Shown: in pieces, positions 44,190 through 52,516 of the stretch
How positions within the stretch are numbered: the first letter of the stretch is position 1
Layout: the number at the start of each line of letters is the position of its first letter
Notes under the pieces: model-generated
Seen by the model: the letters and a program-made list of their open reading frames with translations, nothing else
Told to the model about the DNA's origin: nothing
Databases searched by the model: none
Assembly (NCBI RefSeq): GCF_005144585.1
Contig: NZ_SSMQ01000003.1
Span: forward strand, 1 to 64,000
Length of the DNA: 64,000 nt
DNA from: Polyangium fumosum
Lineage (GTDB): Bacteria > Myxococcota_A > Polyangia > Polyangiales > Polyangiaceae
Direction of reading: 5' to 3'
Program-made: the position numbers and the translations under genes

Positions 44190-44350
44190 TGCAGCGCCCC
44201 GTTTGCCAAGCCCACCCCGGACAGACTGCGGTGGCCTCGTGCAGCTCGTGGTGGATACCGGGGCGAGCTACGTGACGCTGCCGCGAGCGCTCGCGGAAAG
44301 GCTGGGCCTCGACCTCGCCGGGGCACCGAAGGTCGTCGAGGAAGTAGGAT
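44190..44350 (+). pseudogene. Gene debris: zinc-ribbon/B-box-like start fused out of frame to a retropepsin-like fragment
   Basis: From 44190 the frame reads M-Q-R-P-V-C-Q-A-H-P-G-Q-T-A-V-A-S-C, the C-x2-H-P-x(7)-C start of B-box-like zinc binders. A different frame from about 44236 reads LVQLVVDTGASYVTLPRALAERLGL, the D-T-G-A-S motif of retropepsin-like aspartic proteases. Neither continues. A deletion near 44225-44240 that joined two genes explains both fragments. Confidence 0.5.
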
Positions 44351-44413
44351 CACGCGCCTTACGGGTGCGTGGGCGAGGGATCGACCCTTTGCACAGAAAG
44401 TCGAAGGTCAACC

Positions 44414-45316
44414 ATGCAGCATCGTGTTCACGCTTGCAGCCTCGCGCTCCTCTTGACGGCATTCCACGCGGGCTGCAGCTCAGATCCCTCGAATTCGAAC
44501 TCGGGCGGCGGCGGCAATGGCGGTGACAGCAGCAGCAGCACCGGCGGCGCTGGCAGTAGCTCGACGGCCAGCAGCGGGGGCGGCGGCTCCGGCGGCTCCG
44601 GCCCGAATCAAACTTTATGCTCCTCCGGCAAATACATCATCTGCGAGGATTTCGAGGCCACCGAGGTCGGCGCGGTCCCGCAAGGGTGGACCAAGCACGG
44701 CGACCCTGCCGCGGTCGCCGACGATGAAGCGGCGAGCGGCGCCCACGCGTTGAAATTGGGTCCGATGGTCAACGGGGAGCGACGCATCTATCATGACGGC
44801 TCCAAGCTCGGCAGCGGGCATTGGGGCCGCATTCGCTACAAGGTCGCGCTCCCCGTCCCCGACGCCTTCGTCCACTCGACCCTCGTCGCGCTTTACGGCG
44901 ACGGCCCCACCGTAGGGCCGGAGGAGGTCCGCGTGGTGGATACCGTGAAGGAGGACAAGGACGGCTGGAACAACGACGGCAACGGTTCTCACGTCCAGTA
45001 CCTCTACAACGTCCAGCCCAACGGGGCCGAGTTTGGCAAGGGAAGCGATTATAGCTGGATGTTCGACGACCAGTGGCATTGCGCCGAATGGCACATCGAC
45101 GGGCCGACGCAGAGCTACGACTTCTACATCGACGACGTGCACGTCGATCAGATCAGCATCGCGAACGGGGCCGGCAATTACGAGGGCTCACAGATCCCAA
45201 ACGCTTTCAGCGAGGTGCGCATCGGCTGGACGAACTATCAGCAAGCCCCGCCTGGCTTCACGGCGTGGATCGACGATATCGTGCTGCATGACGAGCGTAT
45301 TGGTTGCCAGGATTGA
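44414..45316 (+). CDS. Lipoprotein with concanavalin-like/lyase-like domain, unknown function
   Basis: The 300-residue protein starts with a lipoprotein signal (ACSLALLLTAFHAGCSSD), followed by a Gly/Ser linker (about residues 22-60). The mature domain begins ICEDFEATEVGAVPQGWTKHG and contains HALKLGPM, HWGRIRYKVALPV, DDQWHCAEWHIDG and FTAWIDDIVLHDERIGC. This arrangement resembles jelly-roll, carbohydrate-active or Cip1-like folds of lyases and binding modules. The substrate and activity are not known. It is a surface or periplasmic lipoprotein. Confidence 0.8.
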   Translation: MQHRVHACSLALLLTAFHAGCSSDPSNSNSGGGGNGGDSSSSTGGAGSSSTASSGGGGSGGSGPNQTLCSSGKYIICEDFEATEVGAVPQGWTKHGDPAAVADDEAASGAHALKLGPMVNGERRIYHDGSKLGSGHWGRIRYKVALPVPDAFVHSTLVALYGDGPTVGPEEVRVVDTVKEDKDGWNNDGNGSHVQYLYNVQPNGAEFGKGSDYSWMFDDQWHCAEWHIDGPTQSYDFYIDDVHVDQISIANGAGNYEGSQIPNAFSEVRIGWTNYQQAPPGFTAWIDDIVLHDERIGCQD

Positions 45317-45930
45317 GGCGCAGCACGGACGGGACATGAACCGCGGCGGATCTGCTGCCGGGAGAGGCCGTACACGATCGGCCCGTCTTGATGTCCGAGG
45401 CGCATTGTCGGTGGACTCCTACACGAGCGCAGCCATCGCCGCGCCGGCATAGCACAGCCAGCGCAGCTCGTGCGCGTCGTGCCCGAACTCAGCACAAGGC
45501 ACCTCCGGTCGTGGATCGCGGGAGCGGAGCCGCCGCGGAAGGCGGCGCAAGTGCCGGGACTCCCCACGGAATCTGCGCGGGATTCCCTGCTCGCGTCAAC
45601 GCCCAGAACGTAACCGTTCGCCAGGTGTACGCGACCAAACCTTCGCTCGCCGGGAACAGCCGACTGAGCAGAGCGAGGACACGGGCGCGTTGCGCCGGGT
45701 CAAGGTCGCCTTCGTGAAACCTGCAAATCCTTGCCGTTATCATGGAGAACCGCTGGGATTTGTTATGACGCTTGCCTACAACAAATACCGTGAAGGATTC
45801 CCGTAACGTAGTTTCCGGGCACAAGTTGCACATTCGTGGTCGAGAAATGACCCTTCGACGTCGGCACGCGACATGCATGGCGAAATGGCAGAACACCAAA
45901 GGGCGGGGAATCCCCCCAGGAGCAAAACAA
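45317..45930. other. Long intergenic region with one weak ORF
   Basis: About 610 bases separate two lipoprotein genes. The only candidate is a minus-strand frame at 45489-45743. The rest is unassigned, with AT-richer stretches near 45740-45930 that fit a promoter region for the Big2 lipoprotein. Confidence 0.4.
45489..45743 (-). CDS. Hypothetical protein or gene remnant (weak)
   Basis: From ATG 45741-45743 an 84-codon frame reads RICRFHEGDLDPAQRARVLALLSRLFPASE and then YTWRTVTFWALTRAGNPAQIPWG. The first half looks like an amphipathic folded domain; the end is Pro/Ala-rich. There is no clear ribosome site. It may be a truncated gene. Confidence 0.3.
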   Translation of the reverse strand: MITARICRFHEGDLDPAQRARVLALLSRLFPASEGLVAYTWRTVTFWALTRAGNPAQIPWGVPALAPPSAAAPLPRSTTGGALC

Positions 45931-46278
45931 ATGAAATCGTATTGTATGCTTTTCGCCATGGCGTTCTCGGCGATGTCGATGGTTACCGCGCTGGGTTGCG
46001 GCGATGAGAGCAACAAGACGGTCTCGGACCTCGATCTCACCCCCGACACGAGCTCGATGAAGAAGGGCGAGACGCTTCAGTACACGCTGAAGGTGATGTA
46101 TTCCGACGGGTCGGCGGACGGGGATATGTCCGGCGATGCCGAGTGGGTCTCGAGCGATCCGGCGACCGCCACCGTATCCGCGGACGGCCTCGTGACCGCG
46201 ATCGACGAGGGAACGGTCACCATCACCGCTCGCTACGGTGGCGAGGAAGAGACGGAGTCTCTCGTCGTTCTGCCCTGA
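45931..46278 (+). CDS. Big2 (bacterial Ig-like) lipoprotein
   Basis: The 115-residue reading starts at MKSYCMLFAMAFSAM after an AGGAG site. The signal peptide ends at TALGCGDE, giving a lipidated Cys. The mature part is one Big2 fold: LDLTPDTSSMKKGETLQYTLKVMYSDGS, AEWVSSDPATATVSADGLVTAIDEGTVTITARYGG. Such domains act as spacers or adhesion modules. The gene ends 28 bases before a strong hairpin. Confidence 0.85.
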   Translation: MKSYCMLFAMAFSAMSMVTALGCGDESNKTVSDLDLTPDTSSMKKGETLQYTLKVMYSDGSADGDMSGDAEWVSSDPATATVSADGLVTAIDEGTVTITARYGGEEETESLVVLP

Positions 46279-46306
46279 CGTCAGCGCTGCGCTGATTCGG
46301 ATGGGT

Positions 46307-46339
46307 GAGAGGCCCGATCTCGAGGAGATCGGGCCTCTC
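46307..46339 (+). terminator. Perfect 15-bp hairpin after the Big2 gene
   Basis: GAGAGGCCCGATCTC (46307-46321), a GAG loop and GAGATCGGGCCTCTC (46325-46339) form a perfect 15-base-pair stem. It lies 29 bases after the Big2 lipoprotein stop and no other gene sits in between. The downstream sequence (CGCTTTGG) lacks a long T-tract, but the stem strength fits a terminator. Confidence 0.7.
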
Positions 46340-46490
46340 CGCTTTGGGAGAGGTCATCGCGTTCTGGCGCGCTCATTCGCGCCTGATTGCGATCCTGATC
46401 GAGTCGACGCGAACGCGATTCTACCCCCGTAGACACAAAGGGGGATCTCGACGACCTGCGTGCGACGAATGCTCAGAGCCGGTCCACCCC

Positions 46491-46952
46491 TCACCCCGCG
46501 GACCGCGCGCGGCGCTTCGCTCGGCAAAGGGCGAGCGCGGCCAGGGCGACGGTGATCCCGAGCGGCGCGCCTTCGTTCGAGCTTCCCGCAGCGGACACGG
46601 AGCAGCCCTTTTTCTCGGTCACGGACGCGGGCGCGGCGGACGGCGTAGGCGCCGGCGTTTTTGCGTCGGCGGGCTGCGGGGTCGCGGTCTTCGCCCCCGT
46701 CGGGGCATTCGCGCCCACCACGCAGCGTAACCGCTGCCGCCCCCCGAGGGCCTCTTGGGCGACGCACGTGCCGGCCGCGCCTGCGGGCTCGGCGCACGCA
46801 TCACCGGCGGCCTTGTTTTGACAGGCCTCTTCCGCCGGTCCGATCAAGTCCGCGGCCGCGGAGGCGGGGCCGACGAGCACGGCGATCGCGAGGAGAGCGC
46901 CGGAGAGCCGGTACGCGAGGGAGGGGTTGTCCTGGGAAATGGGAGCGCGCAT
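46491..46952 (-). CDS. Exported protein with MYXO-CTERM-type sorting tail
   Basis: The 153-residue reading starts at MRAPISQDNPSL with GGAGCGAGG upstream. The signal peptide is ALLAIAVLVGPASAAADL. A small four-cysteine domain (CQNKAAGDACAEPAGAAGTC, RLRCVVG) is followed by a Pro/Ala linker. The C-terminus reads KKGCSVSAAG, a hydrophobic helix (LGITVALAALALC) and RAKRRAR. Cys, membrane helix and Arg-cluster are the MYXO-CTERM sorting signal used for lipid-linked surface attachment in myxobacteria, which supports the taxonomic assignment. Confidence 0.8.
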   Translation of the reverse strand: MRAPISQDNPSLAYRLSGALLAIAVLVGPASAAADLIGPAEEACQNKAAGDACAEPAGAAGTCVAQEALGGRQRLRCVVGANAPTGAKTATPQPADAKTPAPTPSAAPASVTEKKGCSVSAAGSSNEGAPLGITVALAALALCRAKRRARSAG

Positions 46953-47203
46953 CCTGCACACCTCGCTCCTTCGCCGGGCGAAGTCAAGGGAGACGGGGTA
47001 CGTCATGACAGGGCGGCCACGGTCCGGGCCTGCTGCTTCGACGCATGCGGGCTGCGCGGGGACGTCTTCTCCCCTCGCCTCGAAGCCTCCTCCCAACCCC
47101 TCTCCCCAAACCTTCGGCCTCCCGCCGCTCTCTCCCCTCCGGCCGACCGAATCTTTTGCTCCCCCGAACCGCCCCACCCTTCCATTCCCCCAACACCTCG
47201 CAC

Positions 47204-47383
47204 GTGCGCACCTTCCGCGCCGACGCGTCCCTCGCGTATCACAACATCAAGCGCGGCCTCGACGCCATCGCGCCTCATACCGACCGGATCGCCGAGGAGC
47301 TGCCGAACATCGACGTCGCCGAGCTCCAGAGGCTCGACGACCTCGCGCTCGCCGTCATCTATGCCGCCGCGCAAATCGACCGC
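47204..47383 (+). pseudogene. Truncated conserved helical protein, N-terminal part only
   Basis: From a GTG at 47204 the frame reads RTFRADASLAYHNIKRGLDAIAPHTDRIAEELPNIDVAEL and ends its protein-like part at LALAVIYAAAQIDR (codon 60). This looks like the first 60 residues of a helical myxobacterial protein, but the continuation is unrelated low-complexity sequence. I cannot name the family. Truncation by a rearrangement is likely. Confidence 0.4.
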
Positions 47384-47561
47384 TCGAGTGATGGCTCCAC
47401 CCCCGCTCTGCTGGGCTTCCGTGTCACCCCCTCATCTCCCAGGCGCAAGGAAGTAGAGCAGTCTTCGCGCAGTCGGAACGCCGGCCGATGGCTCGACGAA
47501 CGCCGCGGGGAAGTCGTTCGGGGACGCTCGTCAGACATGAACGCATCTCCGTGGCGTGGGT

Positions 47562-47669
47562 GGATCACGAGCATCACGAGGGCGGCGACCACGCGCGGGA
47601 TCCCTTCCTCATGCCGAGACGAAACGCGACTCCGCGGAGCAGCCGTCGCCCTCGTGATGCTCGTGATCC
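47562..47669. repeat. 26-bp inverted repeat with 56-bp spacer
   Basis: The arms 47562-47587 and 47644-47669 match in 25 of 26 positions; the core is ATCACGAGCATCACGAGG. The spacer shows no gene. It could be a transcribed hairpin, a decayed mobile-element end pair, or a protein-binding site. Confidence 0.6.
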
Positions 47670-47677
47670 GATAAAAT

Positions 47678-47743
47678 CGCTCCCGGAAAGGCGCAACGGA
47701 CGCAACTCGCCCAGAGAGGTGCCCTCGCGCCCTTCCGGGAGCG
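47678..47743. repeat. 18-bp inverted repeat with 30-bp spacer
   Basis: CGCTCCCGGAAAGGCGCA (47678-47695) pairs with CGCGCCCTTCCGGGAGCG (47726-47743) in 16 of 18 positions. It lies between the larger inverted repeat and the stop of the sigma-like gene at 47777, so a terminator for that gene is possible. Confidence 0.5.
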
Positions 47744-47776
47744 CGCAACGTAACTTTTCGACAAACCCGACGCTCG

Positions 47777-48850
47777 TCAGCGCTGGCCGGCCAAGGCACG
47801 GAGCGCCGCGGCGCGAAGGTTCTCCCGATCCTCGTCGGGATGCGGTCTCTCGCGTGCATCGAGCTCCACGAGCTCCAGGGCACGTCGAGCATTCCCACGA
47901 CGTAATGCGGCCTTCGCCTTGAAGAGCCATGCATCCGACGCCGAAGCTCCATCGGAGCTCGGTCCATTGGACGAATTCGCGCCGGACCGCGGCGTCGTCG
48001 TCGGCACAGCGAAAATCGACGACGACGACGACGCCACCGGAGGCGGCGCAGATGCGCTCGACTCCATCCGCGGCGCCTCCGCACTCCGCCTCGGCTCCGC
48101 CTGCACCAACACCGCCCCCGGTTCATCGGCCGAAGCGAATGGCCTCGGCTGCGTGATGGCCAGCGCAAGGACGCCAGCCGCCACGCTCGGCAACACGCGA
48201 AGCGGTTCGCCGAGCACGCGCGCGCTGACACGGAAGAACTCGCGCACCCACCCCCCGAATGCCTCGGCCACTCTCGTCGCCGCGAGGAAACTCCCGAGCC
48301 CAACCAGAACCACCACGGTTCGAATGCCGCGGGGCCTCTTGATCGTGTCGAGCGTCGTCAGCTCGAAACCGGCCATTTTGCGGCCACGACGTAGCCACGT
48401 CTCGACGGACTTGACGCTCGCGCCGATCCTCGCTGCGGTCTCCTGGGCATTCTCCCCGAGCGCGTTGCCCTCGATAGCAAGACGATACTCCGGCCGCAGC
48501 CGTTGCCAGATCCCCTCGATCCGCTGACGCTCCTCCAAAGCCGTGATCGCATCCCGCGGCTCGGGCACGAGCAACTCCATGGCCGGCCCCTCGACGAGCT
48601 CCTGCCGTGCCAGCGCCCTGCGCTCCTTGATGTGCGTCAGGACGCGGAAACTCAGGATTGCCAGAACGATCTTCATCCGTTCGTCCGGCGCGCTCGGAAG
48701 CGGCTTCTCTCGTGCATACACGTCGACAAAAACATTGGCGACGACATCCTCGGCGTCCTGGTCGCGAACCCCCTTCGCTCGTGCTCGCTCATAAAGAATC
48801 GGGACGAGCGTGATCAGCTCATCGTATTCTTCTTTTTTGGGTTGGTTCAC
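47777..48850 (-). CDS. ECF-like sigma factor with membrane-anchored C-terminal extension
   Basis: The 357-residue reading starts at a GTG (48848-48850) with AAGAGG seven bases upstream. Residues about 9-75 resemble sigma region 2 (YDELITLVPILYERARAKGVRDQDAEDVVANVFVDVY). Residues about 108-165 resemble region 4 (ALEERQRIEGIWQRLRPEYRLAIEGNALGENAQETAARIGASVKSVETWLRRGRK). A transmembrane helix follows (about 184-205, GIRTVVVLVGLGSFLAATRVAEAF), possibly a second near 230, and an Ala/Ser/Pro-rich tail with a TPR-like end. Such fusion suggests a self-tethered sigma factor. It is divergent from an outer-membrane-like protein. Confidence 0.75.
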   Translation of the reverse strand: MNQPKKEEYDELITLVPILYERARAKGVRDQDAEDVVANVFVDVYAREKPLPSAPDERMKIVLAILSFRVLTHIKERRALARQELVEGPAMELLVPEPRDAITALEERQRIEGIWQRLRPEYRLAIEGNALGENAQETAARIGASVKSVETWLRRGRKMAGFELTTLDTIKRPRGIRTVVVLVGLGSFLAATRVAEAFGGWVREFFRVSARVLGEPLRVLPSVAAGVLALAITQPRPFASADEPGAVLVQAEPRRSAEAPRMESSASAPPPVASSSSSIFAVPTTTPRSGANSSNGPSSDGASASDAWLFKAKAALRRGNARRALELVELDARERPHPDEDRENLRAAALRALAGQR

Positions 48851-48928
48851 GGTAAAACCTCTTGGGTCGCCCCAACGTCCCCTCCCTCGTAGAGGGTCGA
48901 CGAGACCCAAATCCCTTCAACGATCGAC

Positions 48929-49972
48929 ATGCACCCCGAAAATATCCGGGAGACCGTGTTCCACCGAACCAAACGACGCACAAGACTGGGTTTTACGTTC
49001 CTGGCTCCCGCATTCGCCCTGTTGGCCGATGCCCCCGCGAACGCCGAGCCATCCCACTACCGCGTGGAGCTCTCTGCGAAGCAGCTCCCGACCTGCGACC
49101 GCCTCGAGGACTTCGAAGGCCTCCTCGATCTCGTGCTCGCGCAGCCGCTCCTGGAGCCCCCTGCGTCCCGGGTCCTTTCGGCGCGCATCGTCCGAACGTC
49201 AACGGGTGGGTACGGCGTGGATCTCGTGTTCAAGGACCTCGACGACAAGGTGCTCGACACGATCCATCGCGAATACCCGGCCGCGATGTGTTGCCACGAG
49301 GTGCTCTACAAGGCGGCGCTCGCAGCGGCGCTCTGGATGGAGAAGCGCGAGACGCCCCCGGAGGAGCCCCCGGCGCCTGCAAAAGGGCCCGACCCCTGCC
49401 CCGCGCCGAAGCCGCCTCCGCCCGCAGCTCCGTCGCCATCGACGCCCACCGAGCCTCCTTTGCCTCCCCTGCCCGTCGAGCGTCGATGGTTCCTCGGGGC
49501 CGGAGGGTTGTTCGCGGTCGGCATCACCCCCGAGGTCGTCGGCGGCGCGCACATGGGCGGCGGGTATCGCTTCGCAGAGCGGTGGACGATCGAGGCGAAT
49601 GCGCGCGCGACGTTTCCGCTGCTCACGCGGCCCCTCGGAACGACGCTCGTGCATGTGTACACGGCCTCGACGACGCTCGGCCCCTGCTACCTGCGCGGAT
49701 CGTTTGGCGTGTGCGGACTGGTCATGGCCGGAGCCATGTGGGCCGAGACCGTGAACCGGACGTACCCGGACCCGGACCGCCTTCCTTTCTTCGGCGTCGC
49801 TATCCGCGGGCTCCTCGAACATCCGGTCGGCGATCGACTGAAGATCCGAATGGACGCGGAGCTCGCTGGGAACCTGTTTCGGCCGAGGTTCAAAGCCGAA
49901 GAGAAGCCGACGCGATGGCGTACCGAGCCGGTGACGGCGAACTTCGGCGCGTCGCTCCTCTACTGGTTCTGA
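48929..49972 (+). CDS. Exported outer-membrane-like protein with Pro-rich linker
   Basis: The 347-residue protein begins with basic residues and a signal peptide (LGFTFLAPAFALLADAPANA). Residues about 42-140 form a small domain (YRVELSAKQLPTCDRLEDFEGLLDLVL, TGGYGVDLVFKDLDDKVLDTIHREYPAAMCCHEV), then a Pro/Ala-rich linker (about 142-180). The last third alternates beta strands (FLGAGGLFAVGI, AHMGGGYRFAERWTIEANARATFPL, TANFGASLLYWF) and ends in aromatic residues as in outer-membrane barrels. The layout repeats that of the 38153-39043 protein, also paired with a sigma factor. It is divergent from the membrane-anchored sigma gene. Confidence 0.7.
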   Translation: MHPENIRETVFHRTKRRTRLGFTFLAPAFALLADAPANAEPSHYRVELSAKQLPTCDRLEDFEGLLDLVLAQPLLEPPASRVLSARIVRTSTGGYGVDLVFKDLDDKVLDTIHREYPAAMCCHEVLYKAALAAALWMEKRETPPEEPPAPAKGPDPCPAPKPPPPAAPSPSTPTEPPLPPLPVERRWFLGAGGLFAVGITPEVVGGAHMGGGYRFAERWTIEANARATFPLLTRPLGTTLVHVYTASTTLGPCYLRGSFGVCGLVMAGAMWAETVNRTYPDPDRLPFFGVAIRGLLEHPVGDRLKIRMDAELAGNLFRPRFKAEEKPTRWRTEPVTANFGASLLYWF

Positions 49973-49978
49973 TCCGAC

Positions 49979-51121
49979 TCAGATCATGGGCTCGCGGCAG
50001 CAGAACGTCGTCGCGCCCGCGAGGAAAACCTCGCCGACCGGTTCGCTGCCGTGTGGTTCGCAGGTGCCAGGCTGATAGGCGAGCACCTCGGCGGCGATAC
50101 CAGCGAGCGCGACGCCGGACATGAGGGGGTAGCAATCCCCCCCCATCTCGGGCGAGATGTCAACGGCCAAACGCTCCGTCGTGCACGCCACGTCGCTGTA
50201 CACGTGGACCTTGACGGAGCACATCGCGCCCGTCGGCGGATCACACGAGCAAGCCTCGCACTGCCGCTGATCGTCGACCTGTCCGTAGAGGAGACGTTTG
50301 GCCGGCCAGCCTTCGGGGCACGGCTCGTCCCCCTCGTGCATCAAGCACATGGCGAACGGCGCCCCCGAGAGGGGCAGACAAACCCCGTCCTCTCCTTCAC
50401 ACGCCGGCCAGGGCGCACGGGCGCAGGCGCGGGCAAACGGCGCGCCAAACCCTTCGGGGACCAAATGGGCCGTCCCGGGCGGAGGATCACTGCCATGCGG
50501 CGTACAGGGCGGCTCCTCGATGGTAGGCGCGGAGATGTGGATCCCTCCGACACACGGCACGCCGCCACACTGGAGACCTACCGGGATGAAGTTCGTCGCG
50601 GTACAACCTCCTTCCCAACTCGCAGGCGGGTCGAATGAAGTATTGACACCGCCGCCCGCACATGAGTCGGAGGTCACGGTCCAGGTCGTGGGCACGTGGC
50701 ATCCTCCTCCTACGGGTGCATCACACGTGCACGTCGGGCACACGGGCCCCCACGCCGGCGCGGGCCTTCCCTCGAAGGCGATCTCGGGCGCGTCTTCCGG
50801 ACAAAAGGGCACGTCGATCTCTGCACCCGTGGCGAGCAACACGGGCGGCCAGTCGGGAACAGGGACCACGCACGTCCCATCCGTGCACGAGGATTGCGAG
50901 CCATCGCCCGCCTCGGTGCCACCATCGACACACTCGGGGAGCGGCGGGGGAGCACCGTCCGGGCAGTCCTCCGGCCAGGGGCACGGGCAACACTTCGGGG
51001 GCGTGCCGGGCGCGCAGTCGGAGCCGAGGGCACCATCACTGTACCAGCAACCAGCCCCCAGGAACGATGCGGCGGTTGCCGACGTTACGAGCCATGCAGC
51101 GAAGAAGAGGCGGATACGCAC
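49979..51121 (-). CDS. Cys-rich lipoprotein, unknown function
   Basis: The 380-residue protein starts at a GTG and has a lipoprotein signal ending TAASFLGAGCWYSDG. The mature protein contains more than 30 cysteines in loosely repeated motifs such as PKCCPCPWPEDCPDG, CPTCTCDAPVGGGC, CEACSCDPPTGAMC and a final FCCREPMI. The CxCD-PxxGxxC unit occurs twice. Disulphide-rich surface lipoproteins of this kind are frequent in Polyangiales but have no assigned role. It is convergent with the outer-membrane-like protein, six bases apart. Confidence 0.8.
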   Translation of the reverse strand: MRIRLFFAAWLVTSATAASFLGAGCWYSDGALGSDCAPGTPPKCCPCPWPEDCPDGAPPPLPECVDGGTEAGDGSQSSCTDGTCVVPVPDWPPVLLATGAEIDVPFCPEDAPEIAFEGRPAPAWGPVCPTCTCDAPVGGGCHVPTTWTVTSDSCAGGGVNTSFDPPASWEGGCTATNFIPVGLQCGGVPCVGGIHISAPTIEEPPCTPHGSDPPPGTAHLVPEGFGAPFARACARAPWPACEGEDGVCLPLSGAPFAMCLMHEGDEPCPEGWPAKRLLYGQVDDQRQCEACSCDPPTGAMCSVKVHVYSDVACTTERLAVDISPEMGGDCYPLMSGVALAGIAAEVLAYQPGTCEPHGSEPVGEVFLAGATTFCCREPMI

Positions 51122-51247
51122 GCAGGGATGCTACCTGGCGACTTGTGACGCGTCAAGGCCGGAGACAAACCTCGGAGAGTCCGACACCAGGCCTCTGCGG
51201 CTACGGCCGTGTGACCGGACAATCGGATTTGATGGAAGGGTTTGTCG

Positions 51248-51658
51248 GTGGAGGCAAGGCGTAGTAAGGGTGGGGCGACGACCTCCGTCGGGAAGGACCA
51301 GCCTGTGCCTCGACAAGAAAAACGCGATGCTCAAGAGTTTCGTGTCCGAGTAGGTGCCCGCGTCCGTGAGCTGCGCTTGCATCGGGGGATCACGCAGGCG
51401 CAGCTCGCCGAGGCGAGCGGCTTGTCCAGGGGGTACCTGTCGAGCATCGAGCGTGCCCGCGTCAACGCGACGATGATACCCGTGTACCGCATTGCGGCAG
51501 CGCTCGATGTCGTGCCCATGGTCATGTTTACGGGTGCCAAGGACGACGCGTTGTCGCGCGAGTTCGACAAGTTGAGATATCTTCCGGCACGCGAGGCCAC
51601 ACAAGTGCTGGAGGATTGGGCGAGAAGAATTCAGCGTTCCTTCACTCTTGGGAAATGA
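51248..51658 (+). CDS. XRE-family HTH regulator
   Basis: The 136-residue reading starts at a GTG with AAGGG seven bases upstream; another GTG 19 codons later is possible. The helix-turn-helix is RVRELRLHRGITQAQLAEASGLSRGYLSSIERARVNATMIPVYRIAAALDV, a typical Cro/C1 domain. The remaining 60 residues are helical and may mediate dimerisation. It precedes the glutaredoxin-fold gene by 85 bases in the same direction. Confidence 0.88.
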   Translation: MEARRSKGGATTSVGKDQPVPRQEKRDAQEFRVRVGARVRELRLHRGITQAQLAEASGLSRGYLSSIERARVNATMIPVYRIAAALDVVPMVMFTGAKDDALSREFDKLRYLPAREATQVLEDWARRIQRSFTLGK

Positions 51659-51743
51659 CTCATGAGTCTCGCCCCCGTCGACCTTGACCGCGAACGGCAA
51701 GCACGTTGCAAAGCGCTCGTGGTTGGACTACACGAGCGTGACC

Positions 51744-52103
51744 ATGAGCACTCGTCCAACCCTTCCGAGCGACAAGGTTTCCCCCGAGGTCCACGACATC
51801 ATCGCCTCTTTCCACCGAGGCATTGTCGACGAGGTCGCAGCCGCTGTCACGCGTGATCCCGTCGTCGTCGTCGGCATGGCGCAAAATCCGGTCGTGAAAA
51901 ACGCCCGCAAATTGCTCGACCAGGCAGGCGTCAAGTATACGTATCTCGAGTACGGAAGCTACTTTTCCCGTTGGAAGGAACGCCTCGCCATCAAGCTCTG
52001 GGCAGGGTTTCCAACCTTCCCGATGGTGTTCATCGATGGCATCCTCGTCGGCGGACACAGTGAACTCAAAAAAATCGAGGCGGCCGGCAAGCTCAAGAAA
52101 TAG
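51744..52103 (+). CDS. Glutaredoxin-fold protein lacking active-site cysteines
   Basis: The 119-residue protein starts at MSTRPTLPSDKVSPEV. It aligns with monothiol/dithiol glutaredoxins: VVVVGMAQNPVVKNARKLLDQAGVKYTYLEYGSY, then LWAGFPTFPMVFIDGILVGGHSELKK. The C-P-Y-C/C-G-F-S site is replaced by N48-P49-V50-V51 and the protein has no cysteine at all. The cis-Pro loop (TFPMVFIDG) and GG motif remain. It therefore cannot do thiol redox chemistry and may bind glutathione, a metal cluster scaffold or a protein partner. It follows an XRE regulator. Confidence 0.85.
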   Translation: MSTRPTLPSDKVSPEVHDIIASFHRGIVDEVAAAVTRDPVVVVGMAQNPVVKNARKLLDQAGVKYTYLEYGSYFSRWKERLAIKLWAGFPTFPMVFIDGILVGGHSELKKIEAAGKLKK

Positions 52104-52388
52104 GCACGGCTTGCCACGATCTCACCCCCGGTGAGACGCGTCCCGCGGGGAGCGGGGAAGTCTGCGCGCAATCGGTCCGCGCCTCCCCGCTTCCTGGGCC
52201 GCCTTCCGTGCCCCGCACCTTCATGGAAGGAGCGGGCGTTGTGGGGTGAGGGCCGCAAGGTAAGCAGGGGTCGGATGCTCTCATCGGCGGAATCTTCCTC
52301 CGTCGACGCCCGCGTGGAGGGCCAGATCGCGGTGGGGGGAATGCGCAGACGCGGTTGTAGAGGTCCAGGAGGACAGGGGGAATCGCGC

Positions 52389-52472
52389 GGACGCGGTTGG
52401 CAAGGGTGAGGACGCGGTTGGCAAGGGTGAGGACGCGGTTGGCAAGGGTGAGGACGCGGTTGTCGAGGGCGA
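52389..52472. repeat. 21-bp tandem repeat, 4 copies
   Basis: The unit GGACGCGGTTGGCAAGGGTGA-type (21 bases) occurs at 52389, 52410 and 52431 without change and once more, diverged, at 52452-52472. The unit length is a multiple of three, so every frame stays open. Confidence 0.85.
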
Positions 52473-52516
52473 GAGCACCCGATGGGGATCGCTCGGACAC
52501 CGTTGCCAAGGGCGAA

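Larger units (their letters stand above)
46953..47776. other. Decayed region with a truncated gene and two inverted repeats
   Basis: More than 800 bases hold only a short truncated gene start (47204-47383) and two inverted repeats. The open frames elsewhere are low-complexity Pro/Arg/Ser-rich readings that I do not accept. Confidence 0.5.
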
